The translations under genes were made by a program, and so were the position numbers. From contig NZ_CP102262.1 in NCBI RefSeq assembly GCF_025147325.1, positions 2,666,001-2,730,000 of the forward strand: DNA of 64,000 nt, written 5' to 3'. The stretch comes from Bacteroides stercoris ATCC 43183. Lineage in GTDB: Bacteria > Bacteroidota > Bacteroidia > Bacteroidales > Bacteroidaceae. Below the pieces are notes generated by a model. The model was not told the DNA's origin. It did no database searches and was given only the letters and a program-made list of their open reading frames with translations. Shown here piece by piece: positions 1-8,804 of the stretch; position 1 is the stretch's first letter, and each line of letters begins with the position of its first letter.

Positions 1-326
1 GGTATAAACTGTTTGCTACCGGCGGTTCGAGCAAGTTCCTTACCGAGAACGGGGTGGAGAACACCCGTGTCTACTGGCCGAGCGAGCCCGACATGCACCC
101 GCAGGCGCTCGAAATGCTGCACAGAAAAGAGATAGATATGGTGGTGAACATTCCGAAGAACCTCACCGCGGGCGAGTTGGACAACGGTTACAGAATACGC
201 CGCGCCGCTATCGACCTTAATATTCCGCTGATAACGAATGCACGTCTGGCAAGTGCGTTTATCAATGCCTTCTGCACCATGACACCGGACGATTTGGCTA
301 TCAGGGCTTGGGACGAATATAAGTAA
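1..326 (+). CDS. carB: Carbamoyl-phosphate synthase large subunit, C-terminal end (partial)
   Basis: Only the last ~107 codons are in the window; the gene begins upstream and the reading frame enters at base 3. The fragment is the MGS-like allosteric domain that ends CarB: it opens with the Y-K-L-F-A-T-G-G-S-S motif, then has NIPK and ends with the I-T-N-A-R-L-A segment near the C-terminus. CarB makes carbamoyl phosphate from bicarbonate, ammonia (from CarA) and two ATP for pyrimidine and arginine synthesis; this domain senses UMP or ornithine in known enzymes. Assignment rests on motif recall from a fragment, so other MGS-domain proteins are formally possible but the sequence matches CarB best. 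Confidence 0.88.
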   Translation, partial: YKLFATGGSSKFLTENGVENTRVYWPSEPDMHPQALEMLHRKEIDMVVNIPKNLTAGELDNGYRIRRAAIDLNIPLITNARLASAFINAFCTMTPDDLAIRAWDEYK

Positions 327-385
327 AAGTGCTTGGGCAACCGTTCCGAACTCCGGCCCGGAGCATCCGGTTTGCCGGTGTTTTT

Positions 386-423
386 CTACGGTATCTCTGC
401 GATATAAAGCAGAGATACCGTAG
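386..423. repeat. Perfect 15-bp inverted repeat downstream of carB
   Basis: CTACGGTATCTCTGC is followed by an 8-base loop and its exact reverse complement. It lies 60 bases after the carB stop and could end carB transcription or protect the mRNA 3' end. No T-run follows on the plus strand, so it is not a textbook intrinsic terminator. Confidence 0.6.
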
Positions 424-457
424 GTAAAACCCGGTTATGGAGTATTGTTTTCTTCGT

Positions 458-545
458 CCCGTAGCTGCGGGCTGTACAGCCCGCATATGGAAACCGCAGA
501 GCCCGCAATTGCCCCCCGTGCGGCCCGCAACTGCAAAACGGGGTT
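458..545. repeat. Four-unit degenerate tandem array, 22-bp period
   Basis: Four consecutive 22-base units start at 458, 480, 502 and 524. Each opens CCCGCA or CCCGTA and is followed by a similar but diverged remainder. There are no distinct spacers, so this is not a CRISPR. Two other arrays with the same period but different sequence occur at 28423-28576 and 38007-38134. Function unknown. Confidence 0.6.
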
Positions 546-658
546 TTCCTATAAGCATTCCGTAGTTTTATCGATGGCTTTTCGATATAAATCAATGGAT
601 AAAGTATGAAAAAGCAGGCGGATAAAGAGAGCGTTTCCCCGGTTTTTTTCTTTTTAGG

Positions 659-725
659 CACGGAATTACACGGATTTCACGGAAAAAGGATAAAATAAAT
701 CCGTATCTATCCGTGTAATTCCGTG
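659..725. repeat. REP-like palindrome, copy 1
   Basis: A perfect 16-bp inverted repeat (CACGGAATTACACGGA at 660-675 and its complement at 710-725) encloses a loop containing TTCACGGAAAAA. A related copy lies at 23806-23905 with the same loop motif, so this is a dispersed intergenic palindrome family. Confidence 0.65.
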
Positions 726-880
726 TTTAAAAGGAAATTATCAAGTATATTTTGACAAAACCTCTTGTCATAACAATGGTCGTCACCGCTCAATGCCCCA
801 TAAACAAAGGGATAGAAAGCGAAAGTGACGAGTGATGAGAAAAAACGTGTTTTTCCTAATGTTCCAACGCTTTGTTTTAG

Positions 881-1193
881 TCAGAATGCAAAGAAGGGAT
901 AAATCAGATAGCTATTGGCATTTTTATCATACCCTTTGATGCCGATTCTGTCCCAATCATCGAGAAATCCCCAGACGATAATCCAACTGAGTTGTCGGTT
1001 GAATTCGGTACTGGTCTGGTATATACGTCTTTTACCAACTGACAGATTTCTTGCCGACCTGCCTGCTTTGCCCAATTGTGCGTTCAGCTTGTCCAGGTTT
1101 GTCGTAGCCATTGTTGTATGGTTCGTGGCTGTTGTCACATCCGTTGCAGATGAGAAGGCTGCAAAGCAGTATATTGGCAGATAGGTGTTTCAT
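881..1193 (-). pseudogene. Small lipoprotein-like ORF, probably frameshifted
   Basis: An ATG at 1193, 12 bases after the fimbrillin remnant ends, starts a 53-residue frame with a lipoprotein-like leader (M-K-H-L-S-A-N-I-L-L then a cysteine-rich end, Cys19 likely acylated) that stops at 1032. A second frame continues on the same strand to 881 and ends in a hydrophobic, aromatic tail. The simplest reading is one short lipoprotein gene broken by a frameshift, cotranscribed with the fimbrillin remnant. I do not recognise the family. It could instead be a genuine 53-residue lipoprotein with a fortuitous overlapping frame. Confidence 0.35.
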
Positions 1194-1205
1194 GTCGTTT
1201 CGTTT

Positions 1206-1877
1206 TTAGTTTATCACAACCGTTTCGCTTACCGTTTCAGTACTTCCTGTGTTCCATGTCGGAAGGCTGCCTGCTGTTACGGTGACTTTCTTCCGGGAGA
1301 TGCCGAGGGTATAACTTATGGAAGCTCCTTCCGTCCACATTTCAGTCGATGGCAGTGTCTGGTTGCTCAGGATGATAGTCTGGGTGATGTCCGTATTATC
1401 GGAATTATAGGCTTGGTAGGTGTAGGTGAGGTTGAAGACACTCTCTGTTCCGTAAGGCAGCAGATAGAAGGTTGCGAGCAGTTCCTTGGGGGTTGCGGTG
1501 TTATCCGGAATATCGAAACGGGTAGCGGTGGCGGTGAATGTTTCCGTTTCGGCGGGGGCGGGATAACTCCAGCCGAATCCTTTGTCTTTACTGTCTTCCG
1601 GGATATGGCAGGTGAGGATACCGTTTTTCATTCCGCGGATGGAGAATGCCGTGATTTGCTTTCCGGTCGTGTTGTCGTCGCTTTTTACGTAGATGGCAAT
1701 CCGGGTCAGGGTATGGTGGAAGCGTAACTTCACCAGGCTGTTGTCCGAAGCGGAAGTCTGGTTCATCAGCGGGACGGCGACTAAAAAAATGCGCTTTTTC
1801 GTGGAAAGGATGTTTTGGGGGACGGTATAACGGGGCTTACCGGCAGCAAAACAGGGAAAATGCTTCTGATAAAACAT
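1206..1877 (-). pseudogene. Fimbrillin-family (Mfa-like) protein, N-terminally truncated
   Basis: The 223-residue frame resembles the C-terminal two thirds of Bacteroides fimbrillin-like lipoproteins: an A-V-P-L-M stretch leads into V-K-L-R-F-H-H-T-L-T-R-I-A-I-Y-V, a hallmark beta strand pair of these proteins, followed by Ser/Thr-rich beta-strand sequence. The expected lipoprotein signal peptide and first ~100 residues are absent; the first residues (from 1877) look unrelated and no plausible leader lies further upstream before 2036. It was probably a surface fimbrial or adhesin subunit. Truncated remnant is the favoured call; an atypical intact short protein is possible. Confidence 0.55.
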
Positions 1878-2036
1878 TTTCCCTGTCGAGTATAAGGAGG
1901 GTCGCTTGGGAGGCGAATAAATAATTTTACATTTTGTTGGTAGGGTGCAAGAGTATCCGTTATTTTATTCTTTGTCGGTCTCCTTATATATTTTCTAATT
2001 GTCCGTAATCTGCATTTTAGTAATATATGTACGTTT

Positions 2037-3395
2037 TCATTTCAGCAGCGTTCCCGTTGCCTTTAAATAAGTGATGTAATTCAGGTACAGTCGAAAGCAT
2101 GCGTCGACTTTGGTTTCGTACGCCTGCTGCCACAGAGCTTGCGCTTCCAGGTGGTCGGACAGGGTTTCCAGTCCCACGTCGTATTGGCTGCGGCTCACTC
2201 TCATGTTTTCTTCCGCCTGTTGCAGGGAGCGTTCGGCAATGGTGCTTTCCAGCCGGGCTTCGTCGAGGTTGTTGACGGACTGTGCCAGTTCAAGCAGCAT
2301 CTGTTCGTTCATGTTCTCCTGTTCGAGGCGCGCCTGCTCCAGTTTGGCTTTGGCTGCACGTACTTTATTGCTGTTTGCACCGAAATGGAAGAGCGGTACG
2401 CTTACGTTCAGAAGCACAGAGAAGCTGCCGCCGTCGAACAGGTCCTGGTCGCTGATTTCCAAGCCGTGGATGTAGTCGTACGAACCTTTCACACCGATTT
2501 TGGGCAGGAGTTCGCTGCGGTTCAGCTTCACCTGCTGCTTGGCGATGGCCACTTGCTGGTTCAGTATGGCATATTCGGGGCGGGCGGAGATGTCGGCTGT
2601 TTGCAGCCGGATGTCCTGTGCCACTTCGGGAAAAGTATCGGCAGTGCGTATATCTGCCGTCAGCGGTTTGCCGATGTAGTGGCAGAGGTTCATGGTGGCC
2701 AGGCGCAGCGCATTGTCGGCCTTGCGGATGTTGAGTTCGCTTTCGTTCAGCTTTACCTGCACTTTCAGCACGTCGTTCTGGGGTTTGAGTCCGTGTTTAT
2801 GGGCGCTTTCCACGTTTTTCATCAGTTCCGTGAGCACGGCACTGTATTTGTCGGCCACTTTCTTCATCTCTTTGGCTTTGATGACTTGTGCGTATGCCTG
2901 CTCTGTCTTTACAATGACTTCCGAGGCTGTAAGCGTTTCGCTCAACTGTGCCATTTCCTTACCCAGCAGGGACATTTTGTATGCCGCACGGATTTTACCG
3001 CCCATGTAGAGCGGCTGTTCCACTTGTATGCCGCCCATATATACCATGCCTATCTTGTAGTTCAGGTCTATTCCGGGGAAGTAGGCGAACCCCTTGTTGG
3101 GAAGGAATTGCCCTGTGGCATCGGGCTGGAAAGTAGGCAGGTTGCCGCCGGCTATGCCGAGGCTGCCGTCTGATGTACTGTAGATACCCGTACCGCTGAG
3201 GCTGAAGTTGGGGAAGAAGTTGCCCTTATAGCTCTTTGCGGTGTAGCGTGCACTTTCCGTTTGTCTGGCGGCAGCTGCCATTTCTTTATTGTATTTCAGT
3301 GCCATTTCCCTGCATTGTTCCAGTGTCAGCGTCTCTTGGGCGGAGATGCAGGCAGCGGAGAGCAGGGCGGCGAGGATGAATGTTGTCTTTTTCAT
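2037..3395 (-). CDS. TolC-family outer-membrane efflux protein
   Basis: 452 residues, the usual length for the family. A Sec signal peptide (about residues 1-20, ending in C-I-S-A-Q) is followed by the Q-E-T-L-T-L-E-Q-C-R-E-M-A start typical of mature Bacteroides TolC proteins, then two helical repeats rich in Gln/Ala/Leu that would form the periplasmic tunnel. Last gene of an adaptor-pump-channel operon; its ATG overlaps the stop of the RND pump by one base (TAATG), which suggests translational coupling. It should give the tripartite pump its outer-membrane exit duct. Substrate cannot be read from the sequence. Confidence 0.93.
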   Translation of the reverse strand: MKKTTFILAALLSAACISAQETLTLEQCREMALKYNKEMAAAARQTESARYTAKSYKGNFFPNFSLSGTGIYSTSDGSLGIAGGNLPTFQPDATGQFLPNKGFAYFPGIDLNYKIGMVYMGGIQVEQPLYMGGKIRAAYKMSLLGKEMAQLSETLTASEVIVKTEQAYAQVIKAKEMKKVADKYSAVLTELMKNVESAHKHGLKPQNDVLKVQVKLNESELNIRKADNALRLATMNLCHYIGKPLTADIRTADTFPEVAQDIRLQTADISARPEYAILNQQVAIAKQQVKLNRSELLPKIGVKGSYDYIHGLEISDQDLFDGGSFSVLLNVSVPLFHFGANSNKVRAAKAKLEQARLEQENMNEQMLLELAQSVNNLDEARLESTIAERSLQQAEENMRVSRSQYDVGLETLSDHLEAQALWQQAYETKVDACFRLYLNYITYLKATGTLLK

Positions 3396-6300
3396 TATTG
3401 TTCGTTTTTTATATGAAAGAATAATGCGTATAGTACAGGGATGAACAGGAGTGTTATCAGCGTTCCGAATGTGAGGCCGCCCATGATGGAAGCTGCCAGC
3501 GAACCGAACATCGCGTCGGGCAGCAGCGGTATCATACCCAGAATGGTGGTCAGTGCAGCCATGGTCACAGGACGGAGACGGCTTTGGGCGCTATCCACCA
3601 GTGCCGTAATAGGTTCTACCCCTTGGTTGAGCTGAAGGGTGATTTCATCCATCAGTACGATGCCGTTCTTGATAAGCATGCCTATCAGTCCCAGCGTACC
3701 CACAATTGCCACGAAGTTGAACGTCTTGTCTGTAAGCAGCATCACAGCCACCACTCCCACAAGCAGCATGGGCAGACTGCAGAAGATGATAATCGGCTTG
3801 CGGTAGTCCTTGAACAGCATGATAAGAATGGCAATCATCAGGATGATGGCAAGCGGGAAGTTCTTGAACAGATACTCCATGGACTCGTCGCTGGCGCTCT
3901 TCTCGCCCTGCCAATGCAGGGTATAGCCTTGCGGAAGCTCTATCTGTTCTATCCGACGGGCGATAATCTGCCTTGCCTTTTCGGTCTCTATGCCGGGAGC
4001 GGGAGAGCATTGCACGCGCTGGCTGCGCTGTCCGTTATAGCGCGGAACAACGGGGTCTTCCCAGCGGATGTCGATGCGCTTGCTGATTTGTTTCAGCGGG
4101 GTGCTTCCCATGAGGCTTTCCACCAGTTCTTCCTTGCTCAGTGTACCTGCCTTCAGTTTCACCATGGTTTCCTCGTTCAGCAGTCCGTTCAGCGAGGGCA
4201 GGGCGGAGAATACCTGCGTATTGCCGAGGTCTTCTATCGGCTTTCCTTCCTCGTCCAGACATTTCAGGTAGATGTTGTCGCGGTGGATGCCTTCGTAGAA
4301 GAACCCGATGGGTATGCCGCCGTTGGCGGAAAGCAGGGACATGCTTACGTCGTTGCGGCTGAGATCCAGCGCGCGGGCGGCTGCCTGGTCGTACTCGATG
4401 GAGAGTACGGGTATCTGCGGTTCCCAGTCGGTGGTGATGAGGCGGACCTCCGGCGTGTGTTCCATAATGTACCGCGCGCTGTCGGCCAAGCGGTGCAGTA
4501 CGGCAGGGTCGGGACCCATGAACTGCGCTTCGATAGGGTACTTCTTGAACATCAGGTTGTAGCGTTTCAGGTTGATGTAAGCATCCGGATAACGCCGTGT
4601 CAGGTATTCCTGTATCTCATCCATATTCTCTACCAGGTCGTCAGGAGAGGTGAAGTCTATAATCAGTTCGCCGTACGACAAGGACGGATTGGCGATGCTG
4701 CGCACCAGGTTGTAGCGTCCCGGCGTGCCGCCGACAGAGGCGGTGACGTGGGTAATCTCCTTGCGTGTTTTCAGGTAGGATTCTATCTCCCTTAAATCGC
4801 GTGCCACGCGGGTGGAGTTATTGCCTTCGGGCAGCTTGTACTCCATGTAGAGCTGGTCGTACACCATATCGGGGAAGAAACCCTGCCGCATGTAGCCGTA
4901 GCCGAAAATGGAAAGTCCCAGCAGGGCGAGCATCGCCAGTACGACGCTCCAGCGATGTGCCAGTCCGAAGTAGAGGGCGGTGCGCAGCAGGGCATAGGTA
5001 CGTCCTTTGTATTCGCGCTTTCCGGTGGCGCTGACTTCAACGGCAGGGTGCAGCTTGCGGTTTGCCATCAGCGGCACATGCACCAGCGCCAGCACCCAAC
5101 TCAGCAGTAAGGACACCGCCAGTACGATGAACAGGTCGCGGGTGTATACCCCGGCAGTGTCCGGCGACAGGAAGATGGGAAGGAAAGCGATGATGGCTAT
5201 CAGTGTGGCGCCCAGCAGGGGCATTGCCGTCTGGCGGCCGATGGCTGTCATCGCTTCCATGCGGTTTTTGCCGGCTTTCAGGTCTACCAGTATGCCGTCT
5301 ACGATGACAATGGCATTATCTACCAGCATACCCATTGCCAGCACGAAAGCGGCAAGCGATACACGCTGCATGGTTCCGTCCGCCGTGTACAGGAACAGGA
5401 ACGAACCGAATACGGTGACAATGAGGCTGATGCCGATGATGATTCCGCTCTTGAAGCCCATGGCCAGCATCAGGATTACCACAACGATGATGACGGACTC
5501 TATCAGGTTGATGACGAAAGTACCCAAAGAGGCTCCCACACGTTCGGGCTGATAGAATACCTTGTGGCACTCCACGCCTGCGGGCAGGCGGCTTTCTTTC
5601 AGTTGCGCCAGTTTTTTCTCTACGGCAGCGCCCACTTTCACGATGTCCGAACCGCTGGAAGCTGCGATAAGGATTCCCTGCGCCCGTTCGCTGTCGAAGA
5701 ACAGTTCGTTGCGGGTAGGCTCTTCGTATCCTTTCTCGATGCGGGCGATGTCGCGCATGCGGAGCTGGTCGTCGTCATGCCCTTGTATCAGCATGCTGCC
5801 TATGTCTTCCACTGTCCTGAACTTGTCGCTGACGGTGACGCGGATGCGGTTGTCGCCGTTGTCGTAGTAGCCGCTGTAGGTGGTCTTGTTCTGTCCGTTC
5901 AGGGTGGCGAGGACTTCGGCGGGCTTTACGCCGAGGTTTGCCATGCGGTCTTGCAGCAGGGAGATGTTGATGCATTCGGGACGTTTGCCGTACAGTTCCA
6001 CCCGTTCTACGCCCGTCATGTCGCTTATTTCGCGCTTGATAAGCTCTGCGTAGTCGGACAGCTCCCGGTCGGACAGTCCGTCACCGGTCAGTGCGTAGAA
6101 CATTCCGTATACATTGCCGAAGTCGTCTTTCACGATGGGGGTGCTCGCTCCGTCGGGCAGCAGGGCGCAGGCGTCGCTCACCTTGCGGCGCAGCATGTCC
6201 CAGCACTGCTCCACTTCATCGTCCGGGGTAATGGTGGTGAGTTCTACCTGTATCAGGGAGAGGTCGTTGTACGAGTAGCTTTCCACATTATCTATATTGC

Positions 6301-6523
6301 CCATGCTGCGGATGCTCTTCTCCAGCACATCCGTCACTTCCAGCTCTACCTGGTGGGCGGATGCCCCCGGATAGGTGGTTACCACCATGGCGAGTTTCAC
6401 TTTTATTTCAGGGTCTTCCAGCTTGCTCATCTGGTAGCAGGAGAGGATGCCGCCTACAAACAGGACGGTCACCAGGAAGTAAACCAGATTGCGGTTTTTG
6501 AATGCCCATTTGCTTATATCCAT
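3395..6523 (-). CDS. RND efflux pump permease (AcrB/HAE1-like)
   Basis: 1042 residues, the standard length. Inner-membrane proton-driven exporter. Visible marks: N-terminal helix after M-D-I-S-K-W-A-F-K-N-R, the early porter-domain motif T-T-Y-P-G-A-S-A, and the transmembrane proton-relay segment M-L-V-D-N-A-I-V-I-V-D (Asp402-Asn403; AcrB has two adjacent Asp here). The C-terminal half repeats the fold and ends L-F-I-P-V-L-Y-A-L-F-F. It sits between its adaptor gene (29-base gap) and its TolC (one-base overlap), so the three form an operon. Drug versus other substrate specificity is not evident. Confidence 0.94.
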   Translation of the reverse strand: MDISKWAFKNRNLVYFLVTVLFVGGILSCYQMSKLEDPEIKVKLAMVVTTYPGASAHQVELEVTDVLEKSIRSMGNIDNVESYSYNDLSLIQVELTTITPDDEVEQCWDMLRRKVSDACALLPDGASTPIVKDDFGNVYGMFYALTGDGLSDRELSDYAELIKREISDMTGVERVELYGKRPECINISLLQDRMANLGVKPAEVLATLNGQNKTTYSGYYDNGDNRIRVTVSDKFRTVEDIGSMLIQGHDDDQLRMRDIARIEKGYEEPTRNELFFDSERAQGILIAASSGSDIVKVGAAVEKKLAQLKESRLPAGVECHKVFYQPERVGASLGTFVINLIESVIIVVVILMLAMGFKSGIIIGISLIVTVFGSFLFLYTADGTMQRVSLAAFVLAMGMLVDNAIVIVDGILVDLKAGKNRMEAMTAIGRQTAMPLLGATLIAIIAFLPIFLSPDTAGVYTRDLFIVLAVSLLLSWVLALVHVPLMANRKLHPAVEVSATGKREYKGRTYALLRTALYFGLAHRWSVVLAMLALLGLSIFGYGYMRQGFFPDMVYDQLYMEYKLPEGNNSTRVARDLREIESYLKTRKEITHVTASVGGTPGRYNLVRSIANPSLSYGELIIDFTSPDDLVENMDEIQEYLTRRYPDAYINLKRYNLMFKKYPIEAQFMGPDPAVLHRLADSARYIMEHTPEVRLITTDWEPQIPVLSIEYDQAAARALDLSRNDVSMSLLSANGGIPIGFFYEGIHRDNIYLKCLDEEGKPIEDLGNTQVFSALPSLNGLLNEETMVKLKAGTLSKEELVESLMGSTPLKQISKRIDIRWEDPVVPRYNGQRSQRVQCSPAPGIETEKARQIIARRIEQIELPQGYTLHWQGEKSASDESMEYLFKNFPLAIILMIAILIMLFKDYRKPIIIFCSLPMLLVGVVAVMLLTDKTFNFVAIVGTLGLIGMLIKNGIVLMDEITLQLNQGVEPITALVDSAQSRLRPVTMAALTTILGMIPLLPDAMFGSLAASIMGGLTFGTLITLLFIPVLYALFFHIKNEQ

Positions 6524-6551
6524 AATTGCTGAGTTTTAAAGAAAAACAATG

Positions 6552-7619
6552 CTATAACAGTCCGCCGATGTTTGTGTCGCTGGCAGCAGGCAGAGGAGTC
6601 ACGGTTTCTCCATCCTTTATGTGATGTATTCCTGCCGACACCACTTGGTCGCCGGGTTGCAGCCCGTCGGAAGCGATGATGCTGCGTCCGTTGCTCAGCA
6701 GGCGTACGAGGGTTACTTCGCGGCTGTGTACTTTGCTGTCGGACGGGTTGTATACGAATACGCAGGCTTTGCCGTCTTTTTGCAGGACAGCGCTGCCGGG
6801 TACGGAGAGGTTGCGTGAACTGTCATTGTTGCAAAGGATGGTAACCATGGTGTTCATGCCCGGAGAAGGAACGGGGCGGTTGTCTGTAACCAGTTGCAGG
6901 CGCATGGTGTAGAGCTGGTTCGCATTTGCTTTGGGGGTGACGCTGATGAGTTTCAGCTCATAGGTCTGTTCCGGATAAATGTCGAACGTACAGCGGTATC
7001 GGTCAAATTGCTCGCGTCGGATGTATTCGGCTGCCGGAAGGTTTATTTCCACTTCCGGGGCGCTGTTGCTTATCATGGACAGGACAGGCATTCCGGCTCC
7101 CACCGTTTCGTGCGCTTCAAACAGCCTTTTCTGTATATAGCCGCTGAAAGGGGCGTAAAGGCGGGTGTAGCCCAACTGGTCTTTGTGATGCCGGTATTTG
7201 GCGGTGATTTGTTTCAGTCCGTACACGGCCTTGTCGTTGGCATTGGGCGTGGTTCCGTTGTCTTTGTAAAGCGCCATTACGCGTTCCGCCTCTGCCTTAA
7301 TCTGTTTGTATTCGGCCTCGGTGGCGTCCAGTTGCACCTGGTAGTCTGTAGGGTCCAGTTCGGCAAGCAGCTGTCCTGCCTGCACGCGGGCGCCGTCCTT
7401 TACATATATCTTCTGTATCGTGCCGCTCACTCTGAATGCGAGGCTGATGTCTTGTGCCGCTTTTACTTTTCCGGGATATTGCAGGCTGGTTTGCCCGCCG
7501 GCGGAGACAACCGTATCTGTTTTTACGGTCTGGTATTCTCGCGTGTCTTTAGCTCCGTTGCTACAGGATAACAGCGAGTAGAGTGAGATGCTTGTTAAAA
7601 TCCAATAAATTCGTTTCAT
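6552..7619 (-). CDS. RND efflux periplasmic adaptor, lipoprotein (HlyD/MFP family)
   Basis: 355 residues. A lipoprotein leader ends at L-L-S-C-S, so the mature protein is probably anchored by an acylated Cys near residue 19. The barrel-sandwich (lipoyl-like) halves follow: V-S-G-T-I-Q-K-I-Y-V-K-D-G-A-R-V, a coiled-coil hairpin, then L-Y-A-P-F-S-G-Y-I-Q-K-R. The C-terminal beta-barrel and membrane-proximal domains complete a normal-length adaptor that links the RND pump to TolC. First gene of the operon; a -7-like TAATTTTGT lies on the minus strand at 7644-7652, just upstream of the start. Confidence 0.92.
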   Translation of the reverse strand: MKRIYWILTSISLYSLLSCSNGAKDTREYQTVKTDTVVSAGGQTSLQYPGKVKAAQDISLAFRVSGTIQKIYVKDGARVQAGQLLAELDPTDYQVQLDATEAEYKQIKAEAERVMALYKDNGTTPNANDKAVYGLKQITAKYRHHKDQLGYTRLYAPFSGYIQKRLFEAHETVGAGMPVLSMISNSAPEVEINLPAAEYIRREQFDRYRCTFDIYPEQTYELKLISVTPKANANQLYTMRLQLVTDNRPVPSPGMNTMVTILCNNDSSRNLSVPGSAVLQKDGKACVFVYNPSDSKVHSREVTLVRLLSNGRSIIASDGLQPGDQVVSAGIHHIKDGETVTPLPAASDTNIGGLL

Positions 7620-7741
7620 AATTCAAGGTATATTAGTTTTGTGACAAAATTACTCAGTCTCTTCTATATATAAAAGGTTTATAAGCATTATAAAATGTTC
7701 TGTTTATGCCCTCTCTTTGTAAAAAACGGACATTTTCCTGT

Positions 7742-8635
7742 CTATTGTGTTCTCTGGTATTCGGCAGGAGTCATGCCTGTTATCCGTTTGAAGAACTTCG
7801 AGAAAAAGGAAGGGTTGGGAAAGTTCAGCTCGTCCGATATTTGGAATATCAACAGATTGCTGTGTTTCAGCAATACTTTCGCTTCAAGAATAACGGATTG
7901 GTTGATCCATTGCATTACCGTCTGTCCGCTTGCCTCACGTATAACGGTGCTTAGGTAATGAGGGGTCAGGCATAGCTTGCCGGCATAGAAGTCGACGGAA
8001 CGTTCCTGCTTGCTATGCTCGTTTACGAGAGCTATGAAGCGCCGGAATATTTCTTCCTGGCGTGAAAGGCGCAGCGGGGTGGCGGTACGCGTTTGCTCGT
8101 AAGTATACTTGAGGTTGTAAAGCAGGGAAATGATGAGATGCTGTACGGTTTCGCGGCGGTAGGGCGAGGAATGGAGTATATTCCACAGCAGGGTAAAGAA
8201 CATCTCCGTCTGTGTCCACTCTTTCTCGTTAAATGACAGCACAATGCCATTTCCCGTGTAAGTTTCCGACAAGATAGAACCGGGCAGGGCAGGCAGGAAA
8301 TTGCGTGCGGGCATTATGATTTGAAAATCATAGTCGGGACTGATTTCCAGCAGTTCTATCAGGGCATTGTCGGGGATAATTATGATTTTGCGGGCGGATG
8401 CTTCGTATTCGATGAGGTTGATGGAGATTCGCCCTGTTCCTTGCAGGACACGGATAATCCGTCCTTCTTTGGTACGGTAGGGTTGTCCGGTATGGAACAA
8501 TTTGCTTCCCATTTGCGTAAAACTGATGACCATCCCCAAGTCATCGTTTATGAAGCGGTACTCAAGATGATTGATGATGTCCGGTTTATGACGGATGTCA
8601 TCGAATGCAACGCTTATCGGTCTGCTTTTCTCCAT
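7742..8635 (-). CDS. AraC-family transcriptional regulator
   Basis: Start chosen at 8635 (M-E-K-S-R-P), giving 297 residues, because the ATG at 8683 lies upstream of a good -7 promoter element (8662-8670). The N-terminal ~180 residues form a cupin-like sensing region; the last ~100 residues carry the two helix-turn-helix units of AraC proteins, seen in F-Y-A-G-K-L-C-L-T-P-H-Y-L-S and I-S-D-E-L-N-F-P-N-P-S-F-F-S-K-F-F-K. The gene is upstream of and codirectional with the RND operon and divergent from the ABC-2 export operon, so it may control either or both. The ligand is unknown. Confidence 0.9.
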   Translation of the reverse strand: MEKSRPISVAFDDIRHKPDIINHLEYRFINDDLGMVISFTQMGSKLFHTGQPYRTKEGRIIRVLQGTGRISINLIEYEASARKIIIIPDNALIELLEISPDYDFQIIMPARNFLPALPGSILSETYTGNGIVLSFNEKEWTQTEMFFTLLWNILHSSPYRRETVQHLIISLLYNLKYTYEQTRTATPLRLSRQEEIFRRFIALVNEHSKQERSVDFYAGKLCLTPHYLSTVIREASGQTVMQWINQSVILEAKVLLKHSNLLIFQISDELNFPNPSFFSKFFKRITGMTPAEYQRTQ

Positions 8636-8661
8636 ATCTATAAACAGTAAGTAATTCAGTG

Positions 8662-8670
8662 GCAAAGATA
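8662..8670 (-). promoter_or_regulatory. -7 element for the AraC-type gene
   Basis: Reverse strand reads TATCTTTGC, matching the Bacteroides -7 consensus TAnnTTTG. It decides the start of the downstream gene: the upstream in-frame ATG at 8683 would precede transcription. No clear -33 TTTG is seen. Confidence 0.6.
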
Positions 8671-8742
8671 ATAAAGTATCCATATCGTTTGTCTTTTTCG
8701 GTAAAAAGTCGTACTATCGGAACATCATTGCTGACAAATGGA

Positions 8743-8776
8743 TTGTAAACATACTAAGCTGTGCGTCTATCTTTGC
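8743..8776 (+). promoter_or_regulatory. Promoter of the TolC/HlyD/ABC-2 export operon
   Basis: TTG at 8743-8745, a 22-base gap and TATCTTTGC at 8768-8776 form a Bacteroides-type promoter 28 bases before the ATG at 8805. It lies about 75 bases from the divergent AraC-type promoter, so one bound regulator could affect both. Confidence 0.6.
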
Positions 8777-8804
8777 ATTGTGCTAAATAAAATAAGAAAC
8801 AGAT

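Larger units (their letters stand above)
327..880. other. Gene-free stretch after carB
   Basis: No convincing coding sequence was found in these 554 bases. They hold a perfect 15-bp inverted repeat (386-423), a four-unit array with a 22-bp period (458-545) and a REP-like palindrome (659-725), each listed separately. Short open frames here are not convincing because they run through the repeats. Confidence 0.6.

Noticed and set aside
2139..3173. 344-codon open frame on the plus strand
   Set aside because: It is antisense to the TolC gene, which has a signal peptide and family motifs. Its composition looks like a shadow of high-GC codons. The same holds for the long antisense frames over the RND pump (5564-6532, 3584-4795) and over relA, dnaB and tamB.
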